From Nitrosomonas sp. (GTDB taxonomy: Bacteria > Pseudomonadota > Gammaproteobacteria > Burkholderiales > Nitrosomonadaceae), in the NCBI RefSeq assembly GCF_024282095.1, contig NZ_JAMWZS010000006.1, positions 25,685 to 89,684 on the forward strand: a stretch of DNA of 64,000 nucleotides. The letters run 5' to 3'. The first letter of the stretch is position 1. Every line of letters begins with the position of its first letter. The notes beneath the pieces are model-generated. The model saw only the letters and a list, made by a program, of their open reading frames with translations. It was not told the origin of the DNA and did no database searches. The position numbers and the translations under genes are program-made. Of this stretch, positions 50,246 through 60,100 are shown piece by piece.

Positions 50246-51283
50246 ATGAACTACTTTTCAGGCATTATTGATTTACCGTGGTGGGGATATGGGATAGTCG
50301 TTTTGATACTGACTCATATCAGTATTGCTTCCGTTACAATTTTTCTTCATCGCCATCAAGCGCATCGTGCACTTGATCTTTCACCCAGCATAAGCCATTT
50401 CTTTAGATTCTGGTTGTGGTTTGCAACGGGCATGGTTACCAAAGAATGGGTTGCCGTCCATCGTAAACATCATGCGAAGTGTGAAAAGGAAGGCGATCCT
50501 CATAGTCCGCATGTACATGGCCTCAGGAAAGTCTTCTGGGAAGGCGCTGAGCTTTATCGTCAGCAGTCCAAAGCTCCGCAAACGTTAGAGCGATATGGGC
50601 ATCTTACACCGGATGACTGGATAGAAAAAAACATCTATTCCAAGCATAGCGCAAAAGGAGTGGCGCTCATGCTGATAATAAGCGTCATACTGTTTGGGCC
50701 CATTGGCCTAACGATGTGGGCAATACAGATGTTGTGGATTCCTGTCATGGCGGCAGGTGTTATCAATGGCGTGGGACACTATTGGGGATATCGCAATTTT
50801 GAGACCCCCGATGAATCTAAGAACATTTTGCCGTGGGGTATCATTATTGGGGGTGAGGAGCTTCACAATAATCATCATGCCTATCCTACTTCTGCCAAGC
50901 TTTCGAGTACCTGGTATGAATTTGATATCGGATGGATGTATATTCGTATATTGGAAATTCTCGGCTTGGCGAATGTTAAACATATTCCTTCCACGCTGAT
51001 ACTTGATGAGCAGAAAAAAACATGCGATGAAAAGACAGTTGTTGCGCTCATAGAACATCGTTATTACTTTATTCATGAACTCAGGCGCGCGATGGATTCC
51101 GATTCTCAAAATCTTTTTACGCAAGATTTACTGAAAGAGATTCAGTCGGTATGGGAGGATAAGAACGCAAAAATAGAAAACCTCGCAGAAAAACTGGAAA
51201 GTTGGTGTAAAAAAGTAAAATGCCTTCAAGTAGCTTCTCTGGATGTTTTTGCGCAAAAACTGCGCATGAGCGTTCTGAAATAG
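50246..51283 (+). CDS. Acyl-CoA/acyl-lipid desaturase
   Basis: The protein has 345 residues from the ATG at 50246. It has four to five membrane helices and the three histidine boxes of delta-9-type desaturases: HRHQAH (35-40), HRKHH (72-76) and HNNHH (about 210). The boxes bind a di-iron centre that introduces a double bond into a saturated acyl chain, adjusting membrane fluidity. A ~90-residue C-terminal extension, rich in helices and charged residues, exceeds the usual length of such desaturases. The earlier frame at 50198 is rejected. Electron donor is not visible. Confidence 0.92.
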   Translation: MNYFSGIIDLPWWGYGIVVLILTHISIASVTIFLHRHQAHRALDLSPSISHFFRFWLWFATGMVTKEWVAVHRKHHAKCEKEGDPHSPHVHGLRKVFWEGAELYRQQSKAPQTLERYGHLTPDDWIEKNIYSKHSAKGVALMLIISVILFGPIGLTMWAIQMLWIPVMAAGVINGVGHYWGYRNFETPDESKNILPWGIIIGGEELHNNHHAYPTSAKLSSTWYEFDIGWMYIRILEILGLANVKHIPSTLILDEQKKTCDEKTVVALIEHRYYFIHELRRAMDSDSQNLFTQDLLKEIQSVWEDKNAKIENLAEKLESWCKKVKCLQVASLDVFAQKLRMSVLK

Positions 51284-51396
51284 AAGTAGGCGCACTCCGC
51301 ATCAGCCAAATTCGCGGCCTTCGATCATCTGAGAATCAATACAGTGGTCTTTTCATAGGATTGAGTTCTGTTAACGATGAGTGATGGGATAAAGTA

Positions 51397-53952
51397 ATGG
51401 CAGCAGCTCCTGATAATCAAGCATGGTGGCTCAAACCTCTCGCAGAATGTCAAAGAGAATTGGGCGCTGATTCTAGCGGATTATCCCATACCGAAGCGCT
51501 TTCCCGGCTTGCCAAGTTTGGCCCTAATCTATTCCGTGATCACCAAGAACGGTCATTATTTTTACAATTTATCTTTCGCTTTAAAAATCCACTGATTATC
51601 CTGCTTCTTGTAGCCAGTGCGATCTCAGCATTTACCGGTGAAACGATTAATTTTGTCATTATCATGGTCATGGTGCTATTGAGCGTAACGCTAGATTTCG
51701 TTCAGGAACACCGCGCCGGGAAGGCGGCCGAAAGCTTGCGTCGCTCAGTATCGTTGCGGACCACAGCGATGCGTGACAGTAAGCCCTTGGAGGTGCTGGT
51801 GACAGATGTGGTACCAGGCGACATTGTCTTACTCTCTGCAGGAGATATGGTTCCAGCAGATGGTTTTGTGTTAGAAGCGCACGATCTTTTTGTCAAACAG
51901 GCACTGCTGACCGGTGAATCTTATCCTGTGGAAAAACGGCCAGGAACACCTCCTGGTGATGCAACTGATCTACAGGGCGCTGTTAACGCTGTGTTCATGG
52001 GCACTACCGTGGTTAGCGGTAGCGCCAGGATACTGATTGTCAAAACAGGCACCGACACTGCCATCGGCGCTATTGCCGCCAGCATTACTCACGAACCACC
52101 GCCAACTTCCTTTGAAATCGGAATACATCGCTTTGGTCTGCTCATCATGCGCTTGACCATCCTGCTGGTGTTGTTCGTTTTGCTAGTCAATGCACTCATG
52201 CATAAGCCCTTGTTAGAGTCATTTTTATTTGCAGTGGCGCTTGCAGTGGGTCTGACGCCGGAGTTATTGCCCATGGTAGTATCTGTCACCTTGGCGCGTG
52301 GCGCACTGCACATGGCAAAGAAAAGAGTAATCGTCAAACGCCTTGCCGCTATTCAGAATCTGGGATCAATGGATATCCTCTGCACGGACAAGACCGGCAC
52401 GCTGACTGAAGCCAAAATCAAACTGCAACAGCATGTGGATCCACAAGGCAATTCCAGTGCGCGGGTGCTGAAACTAGCCTATCTCAACAGTTTCTTTGAG
52501 ACAGGTTTGAAGAGTCCGCTCGATGAGGCGATTCTCAGTCACGAAAACATCGATGTGAGCACTTGGAAGAAGATCGATGAAGTTCCTTTTGATTTTGAAA
52601 GACGGCGTGTGTCGGTCTTGCTGGATGAAGGTAATCGCCGGATATTGGTTGTCAAAGGTGCGCCTGAGGAAATTATCAGTCTTTGCACTTGCTATGAAAC
52701 ACAAGATAGTAAAGTTCAGATGCCGCTCGACAAAGCTGCACGAGAACAGATACATGCAACTTATGCCGATCTCGAGAAAGAGGGTTTTCGTGTATTAGGC
52801 ATTGCCTGGCGCGAAGTGCCGTTGAATCACCCCCATGCCGTTATCGGTGACGAAGAGGAGCTTATATTTGCAGGTTTTGCGGGCTTTCTTGATCCGCCCA
52901 AGGAAAGTGCCAGCGCCGCCCTTGCCGCACTCAAGGAGAGTGGCGTAACTGTCAAAATTGTCACTGGCGATAGTGAATTAGTGACACAGCATGTCTGCGC
53001 TCAGTTGAATATTCCGGTAACAGGCGTGCTGACTGGCAAGGAAATTGCACAGATGGATGATTCGGCCTTACGGGTCAGAGTAGAAAATGCAAACTTGTTT
53101 TGCCGAGTTAATCCCGCTCAGAAGAACCGAGTGATCCTAGCGCTCAAAGCTCGCGGTCATGTCGTCGGTTACCTGGGTGACGGCATCAACGATGCGCCAT
53201 CACTACATTCTGCAGATGTGGGGCTATCGGTAGATTCCGCCGTCGATGTCGCAAAGGAAGCGGCTGATATGATTCTTCTGGATCAGGATTTAAATGTCTT
53301 GCATGATGGTGTGTTGGAAGGTCGACGCACCTTCGGAAATATCATGAAGTACATCATGATGGGCACCAGCTCCAATTTTGGCAACATGTTCAGCATGGCT
53401 GGTGCGGCATTATTCCTGCCTTTCCTACCCATGCTGCCAACCCAAATATTACTCAACAATATTTTGTACGACCTATCCGAAGTGCCGATCCCTTTAGATA
53501 AAGTGGATCCTGAGGAACTCCGGAAACCAAGGGAATTGGATATAAACTTTATCCGTAATTTCATGTTGGTGATCGGGTCTATCAGTTCAGTGTTTGATTT
53601 TCTGACCTTCTATGTTTTACTCGCGGTGCTGAAGGCCGACGAAATGTTGTTCCAAACCGGCTGGTTTATCGAATCACTCGCCACTCAAGTATTGGTGATC
53701 TTCATCATCCGTACACGCGGCAATCCATTCAAAAGCCACGCTCATCCTATCTTGATCGCGACTTCCTGCACCGTTGTGGCGATCGCCGCGCTCCTTCCAT
53801 TCACTGCTTTAGGGACGTATTTCGGTTTCATTCCGCCGCCTGCCGAGTTCTATTTCATTCTAGCAGTGATGGTAGTGTTCTATCTGGTCATGGTCGAAGT
53901 GGTCAAGAGAAATTTTTACCGATGTTATACCGCATTCGACAAAAGTAGGTGA
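51397..53952 (+). CDS. mgtA: Magnesium-translocating P-type ATPase
   Basis: This 851-residue P-type ATPase of subgroup P3B matches MgtA/MgtB. The phosphorylation motif CTDKTGTLTEA has Asp at about 331, LLTGESYPVEK is the actuator motif, and GDGINDAPSLHSADVG is the hinge. The membrane motif AVGLTPELLPMVV is diagnostic for Mg2+ ATPases. It imports Mg2+ at the expense of ATP. I see no long leader for Mg-sensing or mgtL: only about 113 bp separate it from the desaturase. Regulation would therefore differ from that of enterics. Confidence 0.92.
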   Translation: MAAAPDNQAWWLKPLAECQRELGADSSGLSHTEALSRLAKFGPNLFRDHQERSLFLQFIFRFKNPLIILLLVASAISAFTGETINFVIIMVMVLLSVTLDFVQEHRAGKAAESLRRSVSLRTTAMRDSKPLEVLVTDVVPGDIVLLSAGDMVPADGFVLEAHDLFVKQALLTGESYPVEKRPGTPPGDATDLQGAVNAVFMGTTVVSGSARILIVKTGTDTAIGAIAASITHEPPPTSFEIGIHRFGLLIMRLTILLVLFVLLVNALMHKPLLESFLFAVALAVGLTPELLPMVVSVTLARGALHMAKKRVIVKRLAAIQNLGSMDILCTDKTGTLTEAKIKLQQHVDPQGNSSARVLKLAYLNSFFETGLKSPLDEAILSHENIDVSTWKKIDEVPFDFERRRVSVLLDEGNRRILVVKGAPEEIISLCTCYETQDSKVQMPLDKAAREQIHATYADLEKEGFRVLGIAWREVPLNHPHAVIGDEEELIFAGFAGFLDPPKESASAALAALKESGVTVKIVTGDSELVTQHVCAQLNIPVTGVLTGKEIAQMDDSALRVRVENANLFCRVNPAQKNRVILALKARGHVVGYLGDGINDAPSLHSADVGLSVDSAVDVAKEAADMILLDQDLNVLHDGVLEGRRTFGNIMKYIMMGTSSNFGNMFSMAGAALFLPFLPMLPTQILLNNILYDLSEVPIPLDKVDPEELRKPRELDINFIRNFMLVIGSISSVFDFLTFYVLLAVLKADEMLFQTGWFIESLATQVLVIFIIRTRGNPFKSHAHPILIATSCTVVAIAALLPFTALGTYFGFIPPPAEFYFILAVMVVFYLVMVEVVKRNFYRCYTAFDKSR

Positions 53953-54018
53953 TCTGGCAATCAATCAGGCTAAAGATAATTAATTAAAAAATAATGCCTT
54001 TAAAGTGCAGTTCACCTA

Positions 54019-54043
54019 GCAGGCCGCTGAAAAATGTTTTCGA
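54019..54043 (+). repeat. Decayed MITE fragment
   Basis: GCAGGCCGCTGAAAAATGTT and a few more bases match the left end of the element; the remainder is gone. It lies between the Mg ATPase and gdhA. Confidence 0.55.
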
Positions 54044-54205
54044 TGCCGATTGACATCGTTAAGCACTGCCATGAGCTACGGACGAAGTTTGGAAATTTTT
54101 TTGTAGTAATCCTATCTTTTAACAAAAATACAGTGCAGCCTATGAATTAATTTGGCAGAATTGGGATATTTGCGAATAACCTTTCATTAACCGGGGAAAT
54201 TGAAA

Positions 54206-55549
54206 ATGAAATATAAGAGTCTTCAGGAGTTCAGCGCGTATGTGACTGAGCGTAATCCTAATCAACCAGAATACATGCAAGCGGTTACTGAAGTCGTGGA
54301 GAGCCTGTGGCCTTTCATTACGGAGCATCCTCGTTATGCGGAGCATGGCCTGTTAGATCGATTGGTCGAACCGGAGCGGGTGATTATATTTCGCGTATCC
54401 TGGGTCGACGATCATGGTGAGGTCAAAGTCAATCGCGGTTACCGCATACAGCATAGCTCTTCCATCGGCCCTTATAAAGGCGGTATCCGCTTTCATCCTT
54501 CGGTGAACCTGTCTATTCTTAAATTCCTGGCATTCGAGCAGACTTTTAAGAATGCATTGACGACGCTACCGATGGGTGGCGGCAAGGGTGGTTCGGATTT
54601 CGATCCGAAAGGCAAAAGCCCGGGCGAAATCATGCGCTTTTGCCAAGCCTTTATCAGTGAATTATTCCGTCATATCGGCTCGGATACCGACGTGCCTGCC
54701 GGCGACATTGGTGTTGGCGGTCGTGAAGTCGGATTCATGGCGGGGATGATGAAAAAATTGTCCAATCGTGCTGATTGTGTGTTTACCGGTAAAGGATTGA
54801 GTTTTGGCGGATCACTGATACGTCCGGAAGCCACCGGGTACGGCACAGTCTATTTTGCTCAGGAAGTATTGCGGCATGCAGGACGTTATCTGGAAGGCAT
54901 GCGCGTTTCTGTTTCCGGTTCGGGCAATGTGGCGCAATTTGCCGTAGAAAAAGCCATGGCGCAGGGTGCCAAAGTGATTACCGTATCCGATTCCAGCGGC
55001 ACAATTGTGGATGAAAGCGGTTTCACTCCCGAGAAACTGGCGATATTGGCCGAAGTGAAAAATCACTTGTATGCGCGCCTGGATGAATATGCCAAACGCG
55101 TCAATGTCACTTTCCTGCCCGGCGAAAAACCTTGGCATATACCAGTACAAGTGGCATTGCCGTGTGCGACACAAAATGAAATTACCGGAGCCGATGCGCA
55201 AACCTTGGTTAAGAATGGCGTGATTTGTGTCGCCGAAGGTGCAAATATGCCATCGACGGCCGAAGCGGTCGAATGTTTTATCCATAACAAGGTACTGTAT
55301 GCACCGGGTAAAGCCAGCAATGCCGGCGGTGTTGCCACGTCAGGCCTGGAAATGAGTCAGAATGCGATGCGTATGTCCTGGACGCGCGAAGAAGTTGATG
55401 CGCGCCTGCAGGAAATTATGCAAGCTATTCATAAGTCCTGTCTGAAATACGGTACCAATCCTGATGGCAGCGTAAACTATGTGAACGGCGCGAATATCGC
55501 CGGTTTTGTCAAAGTGGCCGATGCGATGCTGGGGCAGGGTGTTATTTGA
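54206..55549 (+). CDS. gdhA: NADP-specific glutamate dehydrogenase
   Basis: This 447-residue enzyme is the same length as E. coli GdhA and follows it closely. The N-terminal part shows LVEPERVIIFRVSWVDD, and the catalytic lysine is in LPMGGGKGGSDFDPKGKS. The substrate-binding segment is DTDVPAGDIGVGGREVGFMA, and the NADP domain has VSGSGNVAQFAVEKAM. It makes glutamate from 2-oxoglutarate and ammonia; for an ammonia oxidiser it is an obvious assimilation route. An in-frame TTG two codons upstream is rejected. Alone, with its own promoter. Confidence 0.96.
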   Translation: MKYKSLQEFSAYVTERNPNQPEYMQAVTEVVESLWPFITEHPRYAEHGLLDRLVEPERVIIFRVSWVDDHGEVKVNRGYRIQHSSSIGPYKGGIRFHPSVNLSILKFLAFEQTFKNALTTLPMGGGKGGSDFDPKGKSPGEIMRFCQAFISELFRHIGSDTDVPAGDIGVGGREVGFMAGMMKKLSNRADCVFTGKGLSFGGSLIRPEATGYGTVYFAQEVLRHAGRYLEGMRVSVSGSGNVAQFAVEKAMAQGAKVITVSDSSGTIVDESGFTPEKLAILAEVKNHLYARLDEYAKRVNVTFLPGEKPWHIPVQVALPCATQNEITGADAQTLVKNGVICVAEGANMPSTAEAVECFIHNKVLYAPGKASNAGGVATSGLEMSQNAMRMSWTREEVDARLQEIMQAIHKSCLKYGTNPDGSVNYVNGANIAGFVKVADAMLGQGVI

Positions 55550-55707
55550 TTGTCATGGTCGGTTTGATTGGACGTTGAATTTTACCGGCATTTGAATTTG
55601 TAGTATGGCGCTGGGCTCTCGCAGTAATGCTGTGAGGGCCCAGATTGATTGTAAAATGCTCGTTTTGTTCCTTCTATTTACCCATTGAGTTTGCACTGTT
55701 GATAGCT

Positions 55708-57621
55708 ATGAGAAATTACCTTTTGGGATTAATCCTTTTAGCTTACGTTGGAACGCTATCAGCAAGTCAGGATAGTGATTTTATTGCCGCCCGGGAAGCA
55801 TTTCAGACTGGCAACGCCAAACGTTTGGATGAGTATGCTAAGCGACTGAACCGCCATGTGCTATGGCCGTATGTGGAATATTTTCAGTTGCGTATGGAGT
55901 TGCGAACGACTGACATAGCAACCATCAGAAGTTTTCTTGCACGTCATGAAGGCCGATTGGTTGCGGATCGATTGCGCGGCGATTGGCTCAAGATACTGGG
56001 TAAAAATCAGCAATGGCAACTGTTTGAAGCCGAATACCCATTACTGGTTAATAAGGATACGGAGCTGATGTGCTACCACTATCAGCGCCGTCTTGAGGCC
56101 GGCGAGAACACAGTGTGGGCGGATACGCGGTCATTATGGTTGACTCCCGGCAGCTTGCCGGATAGTTGCACGCCGGTTTTTCAAACGTTAATTTATAGCG
56201 GGCAAATTTCGCGAGAAGATATCTGGACGCGCATCCGGTTGGCACTGGAAGAAGGTCAAACTGGTGTGGCGATCCATGTTAATCGCTATATTTCCGGAAA
56301 CGAAGCGCTGAACGCCGGCGATTTGAATAACGCCGCCAAGAATCCGCTGCGTTATCTGGATGCGCGGAAAAATACCCTCAAGACGCGCAGTGACCGCGAA
56401 ATTGCATTGTTTGCACTGTTGCGCTTGTTGCGTAACGATACCGATCGAGCGTATTCACAGTGGCTCAAAATAAAAGGGCAGCTGACTGTACTGGATCGTT
56501 CGTATTTTCTAGCACGATTAGGGCACCGCGCAGCCATGCGGCATGATTCACGCGCATTGGACTGGTTCAGGGAAGCGCAAAATACCACGCAACCATACCC
56601 TCCCTCGGACACCATACTTGCTTGGCAGGTACGTGCGGCATTGCGCGTTGCAAATTGGGGCGAGGTACTGCAGACCATCGACCGGATGTCATTAACCGAG
56701 CAGCAAGTGGATACCTGGCGTTACTGGAAAGCGCGCGCATTAAAAGCAAACGGCTATGTACTCGATGCGAATAACATTTTCATTCCATTGAGCGGCGAGC
56801 ACAGTTTTTATGGGCAATTAGCCAAAGAGGAACTCGGAACAATACTCAGTATCGCGGATAAGGCCTATCGCGCGAGCAATAACGAAGTGTCCGCGATGGA
56901 GAGAAACCTCGGGGTACAGCGCGCATTGGCTTTTTCTCGTATGAATTTGCGCACGGAAGCGTTGCGTGAATGGAGTTGGACAATCCGGAATTTTACCGAT
57001 GCAGAATTGCTGGCCGCGGCAGAAGTCGCCCGCCGTCATGGATTGTATGACCGTGCGATCAACACGGCAAACAGAACGGTGTCGCAACATGATTTTAATC
57101 TGCGTTTTTTGTCGCCACACCGTGAAACCCTTAGAAAGGTATTGCAACAACATGAATTGGATGAAGCTTGGGTGTACGGTCTGATCCGACAAGAGAGCCG
57201 GTTCATTGCAGACATCAAATCACACGCCGGTGCGGCCGGTTTGATGCAGTTGATGCCGACGACGGCGGAATGGGTTGCCAAGCAACTTGGCATACAGAAT
57301 TTCCGCCAGCATCTCGTGGTTGATGTGAATACCAATTTGCGCCTAGGCACTTATTATCTCAAGCATGTGCTCAGTACGCTGGATAACCAGCCATTGCTGG
57401 CTTCAGCTGCCTATAATGCTGGGCCGGGTCGGGCCAAACGCTGGCGTGACAACACGGTGCCATTGGAAGGGGCTATTTATGCTGAAACAATTCCGTTCAA
57501 TGAAACCCGGGACTATGTCAAAAAGGTTTTAAAGAATTCCATGTACTATGCCAAGGTTCTGAATCACGGGCAGAATTCTCCAACACTCAAAGAACGGTTG
57601 GGTGTTGTGGCGGCCAAGTAG
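55708..57621 (+). CDS. slt: Soluble lytic murein transglycosylase (Slt70-like)
   Basis: The 637-residue protein starts at the ATG at 55708. It has a signal peptide, a ~430-residue superhelical doughnut domain, and a C-terminal lytic transglycosylase domain. Its catalytic Glu is in RQESRFIADIKSHAGAAGLM (about residue 496), with LMQLMPTTAEWVAK and SAAYNAGPGRAKRW as further motifs. It cleaves peptidoglycan between MurNAc and GlcNAc to give anhydro-muropeptides. The longer frame starting at 55645 would add residues ahead of the signal peptide. It is followed by MITE copy E. Confidence 0.94.
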   Translation: MRNYLLGLILLAYVGTLSASQDSDFIAAREAFQTGNAKRLDEYAKRLNRHVLWPYVEYFQLRMELRTTDIATIRSFLARHEGRLVADRLRGDWLKILGKNQQWQLFEAEYPLLVNKDTELMCYHYQRRLEAGENTVWADTRSLWLTPGSLPDSCTPVFQTLIYSGQISREDIWTRIRLALEEGQTGVAIHVNRYISGNEALNAGDLNNAAKNPLRYLDARKNTLKTRSDREIALFALLRLLRNDTDRAYSQWLKIKGQLTVLDRSYFLARLGHRAAMRHDSRALDWFREAQNTTQPYPPSDTILAWQVRAALRVANWGEVLQTIDRMSLTEQQVDTWRYWKARALKANGYVLDANNIFIPLSGEHSFYGQLAKEELGTILSIADKAYRASNNEVSAMERNLGVQRALAFSRMNLRTEALREWSWTIRNFTDAELLAAAEVARRHGLYDRAINTANRTVSQHDFNLRFLSPHRETLRKVLQQHELDEAWVYGLIRQESRFIADIKSHAGAAGLMQLMPTTAEWVAKQLGIQNFRQHLVVDVNTNLRLGTYYLKHVLSTLDNQPLLASAAYNAGPGRAKRWRDNTVPLEGAIYAETIPFNETRDYVKKVLKNSMYYAKVLNHGQNSPTLKERLGVVAAK

Positions 57622-57701
57622 CCCCCGAATAGTCTTGTGGCGATTAGTTGATCTGACAGCTCAATAGAAACTGGTTATGATTCGTTTTGAAAGTACATTT
57701 A

Positions 57702-57840
57702 GCAGGCCGTTGAAAAATTATCGACATTGCTTACGGTGTTAGAGACAGGCTTAAAATGCTCATTGATTACGCATAAGCTGCGCTTTCTTGTCTGTTTTTG
57801 CCTGTATCGGCTGCCTCGAAAACGTTTTTCAACGGCCTGT
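57702..57840 (+). repeat. MITE-like element, copy E
   Basis: A 139-bp copy from GCAGGCCGTTGAAAAAT to CAACGGCCTGT, with TA on the left and TG on the right. It lies between slt and the Hpt gene, about 80 bp before the latter's ATG. Confidence 0.82.
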
Positions 57841-57920
57841 TGGAATGTTGATGCATCGGTCTGAGAAATATCTCAGACATACATCGCCAACCTTCATTAT
57901 TCTGAAAAGAAAGTATCACT

Positions 57921-58292
57921 ATGGACAACCCGGTTCTCAATTTGAATCAACTGAATGCATTGCGCCAACTCAATCCCATAAATGGGGTTGGTGTTCTAAA
58001 AAAGCTTATCTTAATTTATCTGAAATCCGCTCCGGCATTTTTATCCCAAATTGAAGATGCCATACAGGATAAAGACAGTCTGATGCTGAGAAGAGCGGCG
58101 CACACGTTAAAATCCAGTACAGCTAACATCGGTGCAGAAACTCTTGCTGACATTTGCCAGAAATTGGAAGATTTTGGAGACAACAATCAAGTCGATGAAG
58201 CTGCAAAGCTATTGGCTAAATTCCAACATGAATTTCTGCAGGTGACTGTCGCGCTGGAAAAACTATTGGTGGAATATGATGCGCAGAAATAA
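57921..58292 (+). CDS. Hpt-domain phosphotransfer protein
   Basis: This 123-residue protein is a single Hpt bundle. The phosphorylated histidine is H61 in AAHTLKSSTANIGAETLADI. There is no kinase or receiver domain. It can pass a phosphoryl group between a hybrid kinase and a response regulator in a phosphorelay, but neither partner is adjacent. The ChpA-like kinase at the window start is too far away to be its certain partner. It is separated from the thiolase by 50 bp on the same strand. Confidence 0.9.
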   Translation: MDNPVLNLNQLNALRQLNPINGVGVLKKLILIYLKSAPAFLSQIEDAIQDKDSLMLRRAAHTLKSSTANIGAETLADICQKLEDFGDNNQVDEAAKLLAKFQHEFLQVTVALEKLLVEYDAQK

Positions 58293-58343
58293 CTTATTCG
58301 TTTTGCATGGGGACACTCCATACCTATCAAGAAGGAAGCATGC

Positions 58344-59522
58344 ATGAGGGATGTTGTCATTTTAAGTGGCGTACGCACAGCGATTGGTGATTACGGCGGC
58401 GCGCTTAAACAGTATGCGCCAGCGGATTTGGCGGCAAAAGTCATTCGTGAAGCGGTATTACGTGCCAACATTGACTCCCATGAAGTTGGGCACGTGGTTT
58501 TTGGCAATGTCATACATGGCGAAGCGCGCGATATGTATTTGGCACGTGTTGCCTGTATCAACGGCGGATTGCCGCAGCATGCTTCCGCACTGACCGTCAA
58601 CCGTTTGTGTGGCAGCGGTTTGCAGGCCATCATTTCGGCTGGTCAGAATATCTTACTCAACGATACCGATGTGGCAGTAGCGGGCGGCGCGGAATCCATG
58701 AGTCGCGGCGGCTATTTGTTGCCGGCACTGCGCTGGGGGCAACGCATGAATGACGGTGGTGCCGTGGACATGATGGTCGGTGCATTGACCGACCCGTTTG
58801 ATCATGTCCACATGGGAGTTACCGCTGAGAATATTGCCGCCAAATGGCAGATCAGTCGCGAAGAGCAGGACGGGTTTGCGGCAGAAAGTCACCGCCGTGC
58901 ACTGCAGGCGATCAATAGTGGCTACTTTAAAGCGCAGATATTGCCCATTGAAATAACTTCCGGCAAGCAAACAATTATGTTTGATACGGATGAACATCCT
59001 CGTGCACATACCAGTGCGGAAAGTCTGGCCAAATTACGACCGGTTTTTCAGAAAGACGGGACTGTAACCGCAGGTAATGCCTCGGGCATCAATGACAGCG
59101 CCGCTGCATTGGTGCTGATGGAAAGTAGTGCGGCGGAGCGGCGCGGTTTGAAGCCGCTGGCGCGATTGGTTTCCTATGGCCATGCCGGTGTTGATCCAAA
59201 ATTGATGGGTATCGGACCCATACCCGCTGTACACCATGCGTTACAACGCGCAAACCTTAAAGTGACGGATTTGGATGTCATCGAATCCAATGAAGCCTTT
59301 GCCGTGCAGGCCTGTGCGGTTGCTAAAGAATTACATTTTGATCCGCAGAAAACCAATCCTAACGGTGGTGCTGTTGCATTAGGCCATCCGATTGGTGCAA
59401 CCGGCAGCATTCTGACGATCAAGGCCATTTATGAACTGCATCGCTGCGGCGGGCGTTATGCGTTGGTAACCATGTGTATCGGCGGCGGTCAGGGTATTGC
59501 AGCGATATTTGAGCGGCTTTAG
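58344..59522 (+). CDS. Acetyl-CoA C-acyltransferase (thiolase)
   Basis: This 392-residue thiolase has the nucleophilic Cys near residue 88 (VNRLCGSGLQAI), the active-site His in ALGHPIGATGS, and the second Cys in MCIGGGQGIAAIF. The length is that of biosynthetic acetyl-CoA acetyltransferases (PhaA/AtoB type). It condenses two acetyl-CoA or runs the reverse. No phaB/phaC genes are next to it, so a role in polyhydroxybutyrate synthesis is only possible. It is in line with the Hpt gene and is followed by the small coiled-coil protein. Confidence 0.94.
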   Translation: MRDVVILSGVRTAIGDYGGALKQYAPADLAAKVIREAVLRANIDSHEVGHVVFGNVIHGEARDMYLARVACINGGLPQHASALTVNRLCGSGLQAIISAGQNILLNDTDVAVAGGAESMSRGGYLLPALRWGQRMNDGGAVDMMVGALTDPFDHVHMGVTAENIAAKWQISREEQDGFAAESHRRALQAINSGYFKAQILPIEITSGKQTIMFDTDEHPRAHTSAESLAKLRPVFQKDGTVTAGNASGINDSAAALVLMESSAAERRGLKPLARLVSYGHAGVDPKLMGIGPIPAVHHALQRANLKVTDLDVIESNEAFAVQACAVAKELHFDPQKTNPNGGAVALGHPIGATGSILTIKAIYELHRCGGRYALVTMCIGGGQGIAAIFERL

Positions 59523-59621
59523 CAGGCTGCTAATCCGACATAGCAAGTTGTGCTGCCTATGCACTTGACAAGCGTACACAGGTGCGTATGGTTACTATTT
59601 CTCAATGAACTCACCAACACC

Positions 59622-60035
59622 ATGCGTTATTTAATTTTATTGCTACTATTCATTGTTTCCATGACTGTTTTGGCTGAGCCTTTATCGGAACCGGTTGCAA
59701 CTAAAGATGCGGAAATCCGTCAATTGGAAAAAACCATGGCGCGTATTTCGCAAGAATCACAAGCCACGTACCAGCAATTTCTGATGACTCAGGAATTGCG
59801 CCGGAATGAAATGCTGGAATCACCCGACACGATACCGCTCAACCTGACAGGAAAAAGTATACCTATCCCAAGCTATGAAGACCTCATGCGGCGCAGGCAG
59901 GAGAAGAATGATCGAATGGAACGGTACAGTGCGGATCTGGATCGCCTTTATACGCGCTATAAGGAACTGGAAAGCGAAAGGGAGGCGATCTTTGAGAAAA
60001 TCAAAAGCCTGGAACGAAAAACCACTGAGGAATAA
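59622..60035 (+). CDS. Secreted coiled-coil protein, unknown function
   Basis: The 137-residue protein starts at the ATG at 59622. It has a Sec signal peptide (cut near VLAEP) and two coiled-coil segments (about residues 25-60 and 90-135) around a proline-rich hinge (DTIPLNLTGKSIPIPSYEDL). No known family. The frame beginning at 59550 puts extra sequence in front of the signal peptide and is rejected. It lies 100 bp downstream of the thiolase, convergent with the ion channel gene. Confidence 0.78.
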   Translation: MRYLILLLLFIVSMTVLAEPLSEPVATKDAEIRQLEKTMARISQESQATYQQFLMTQELRRNEMLESPDTIPLNLTGKSIPIPSYEDLMRRRQEKNDRMERYSADLDRLYTRYKELESEREAIFEKIKSLERKTTEE

Positions 60036-60100
60036 ATTGCAGTGCTGAAGCGAGATGTTTTTACAACTGATCAGCAGGCGATATCCAACCATTACCCTGT

